From Rhizobium sp. RU36D (GTDB lineage Bacteria > Pseudomonadota > Alphaproteobacteria > Rhizobiales > Rhizobiaceae), in assembly GCF_900176345.1 (NCBI RefSeq), contig NZ_FWXU01000005.1, forward strand, positions 1 through 64,000: a stretch of DNA of 64,000 bases, in the 5' to 3' direction. Every line of letters starts with the position of its first letter. The first letter of the stretch is position 1. Of the stretch, positions 63,450 to 64,000 are shown piece by piece. The translations under genes and the position numbers were made by a program. The notes below the pieces were generated by a model. The model saw only the letters and a list, made by a program, of their open reading frames with translations. It did no database searches and was not told where the DNA came from.

Positions 63450-64000
63450 GCGCCGCCCCCATTTGCCAGACCCATCAGGGGGGAGATGCGGTAGTCGCGG
63501 ATCAGTTCGCGCGACCCGAAGGCTGTCAAGGCGACCTCAGATCCCGGTTTCACGGTGCCGATCACGCTGGCCGTGATGTCCCTTGCAGCAAAGCGCGAGA
63601 GAACGGCGGCAACGTTTTGTTCGTCCACGGCAAGCAGATAGCCAAAGCTTGGAAATGTCGCGAGCCAGCGGCTCATGGTGACGCCTGATGGAAGCGCGAT
63701 CGCTTCCAGGTCGATGTCGATGCCGACGCCGGAGCATTCCGCCAGCATGATCGCGGTCCCGATGATGCCGCCCTGGCTGATATCCTTGGCGGCAACCGCC
63801 AGCCCCGCCTCTGCAATTTCGGCCATCATGTCCAGGTCACCGCGCAGGCGCTCCGGAGGTGCGGATGTCGCTGCTTCCCAGTTGTTGAAAGGCTCGCGAT
63901 ATCTGCCGCGATGGTCTATGGCGGCTATCAGCAGGTCGCCCGGTTTCGCGTCGAAGCTCGTCAGCAGGCGCTTTGCCCGGCCGAGGATCGCGACCGACAA
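63446..64000 (-). CDS. AIR synthase-like protein (Sll0787/NitF type), C-terminal part
   Basis: The gene enters from the right edge; about 184 residues of its C-terminal side are visible. They contain G-D-L-L-I-A-A-I-D-H-R-G-R-Y, A-A-K-D-I-S-Q-G-G-I-I-G-T-A-I-M-L-A-E and P-S-F-G-Y-L-L-A-V, typical of the ATP-binding PurM/SelD fold. In Nit1-type clusters such a protein lies near a nitrilase, a radical SAM protein and a GNAT protein, none of which is inside the window. Confidence 0.82.
   Translation of the reverse strand: MSVAILGRAKRLLTSFDAKPGDLLIAAIDHRGRYREPFNNWEAATSAPPERLRGDLDMMAEIAEAGLAVAAKDISQGGIIGTAIMLAECSGVGIDIDLEAIALPSGVTMSRWLATFPSFGYLLAVDEQNVAAVLSRFAARDITASVIGTVKPGSEVALTAFGSRELIRDYRISPLMGLANGGGA

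Overview
The window reads as a chromosome or large-replicon segment of an alphaproteobacterium, most likely of the Rhizobiaceae (Hyphomicrobiales). The inference rests on GC-rich codon use, tightly coupled ABC-importer operons, a DUF1127 gene followed by CCUCCUCCC hairpins of the 'cuckoo' small-RNA type, a cold-shock gene followed by small Ala/Lys-rich proteins, and a rhizobial-style phn cluster. I see no rRNA, tRNA, insertion sequence or CRISPR array.

Left part. 1-8306 (+) is a peptide-uptake operon: the end of a solute-binding protein, two permeases, two ATPases, two M20 metallohydrolases and a PLP aminotransferase. 8330-18037 is a class II lanthipeptide island: a 97-residue precursor with a Nif11-like leader and a 16-residue core (-), a divergent three-gene NHLM-type export system (HlyD-like adaptor, C39 peptidase/ABC exporter, second ABC exporter) (+), and a LanM synthetase with a CCG-type (ProcM-like) zinc motif (-), which converges on and overlaps the exporter. 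A GATase1/AraC regulator lies beside lanM. 19261-24657 (-) is an SMP-30 lactonase and a ribose-type sugar ABC importer, divergent from a histidine kinase/response regulator pair (24929-26892). Then come a 48-residue DUF1127 protein, an array of four CCTCCTCCC hairpins, an intracellular PHB depolymerase and a GST.

Centre. 29668-49086 (+) is a long run of same-strand, mostly overlapping genes for organophosphorus use: phnF, phnG-H-I-J-K-L-M, phnC-D-E-E, a hexapeptide transferase, a dipeptide-type ABC importer (two ATPases, two permeases, binding protein) and three phosphoesterases (GDPD, calcineurin-like, alkaline-phosphatase superfamily). Its PhnJ has lost three of the four cysteines of the radical-SAM motif, and phnN and phnP are not present. 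A palindrome before phnF recurs, partly degenerate, before phnC.

Right part. After a ureidoglycine aminohydrolase come a cold-shock gene with a clear promoter, small cytosolic proteins and an ABC-F ATPase. A polyamine-like cluster follows (speD, DUF350, two envelope proteins, membrane spermidine synthase-like protein with a 3' frameshift), then a second ABC-F and a hydratase. At the right edge is part of a cluster resembling the Nit1C/MSMEG_0565-0570 'nitrogen starvation' type (LnmK-like protein, flavin oxidoreductase, small MSMEG_0570-like protein, glycosyltransferase, AIR-synthase-like protein), which continues past base 64000.
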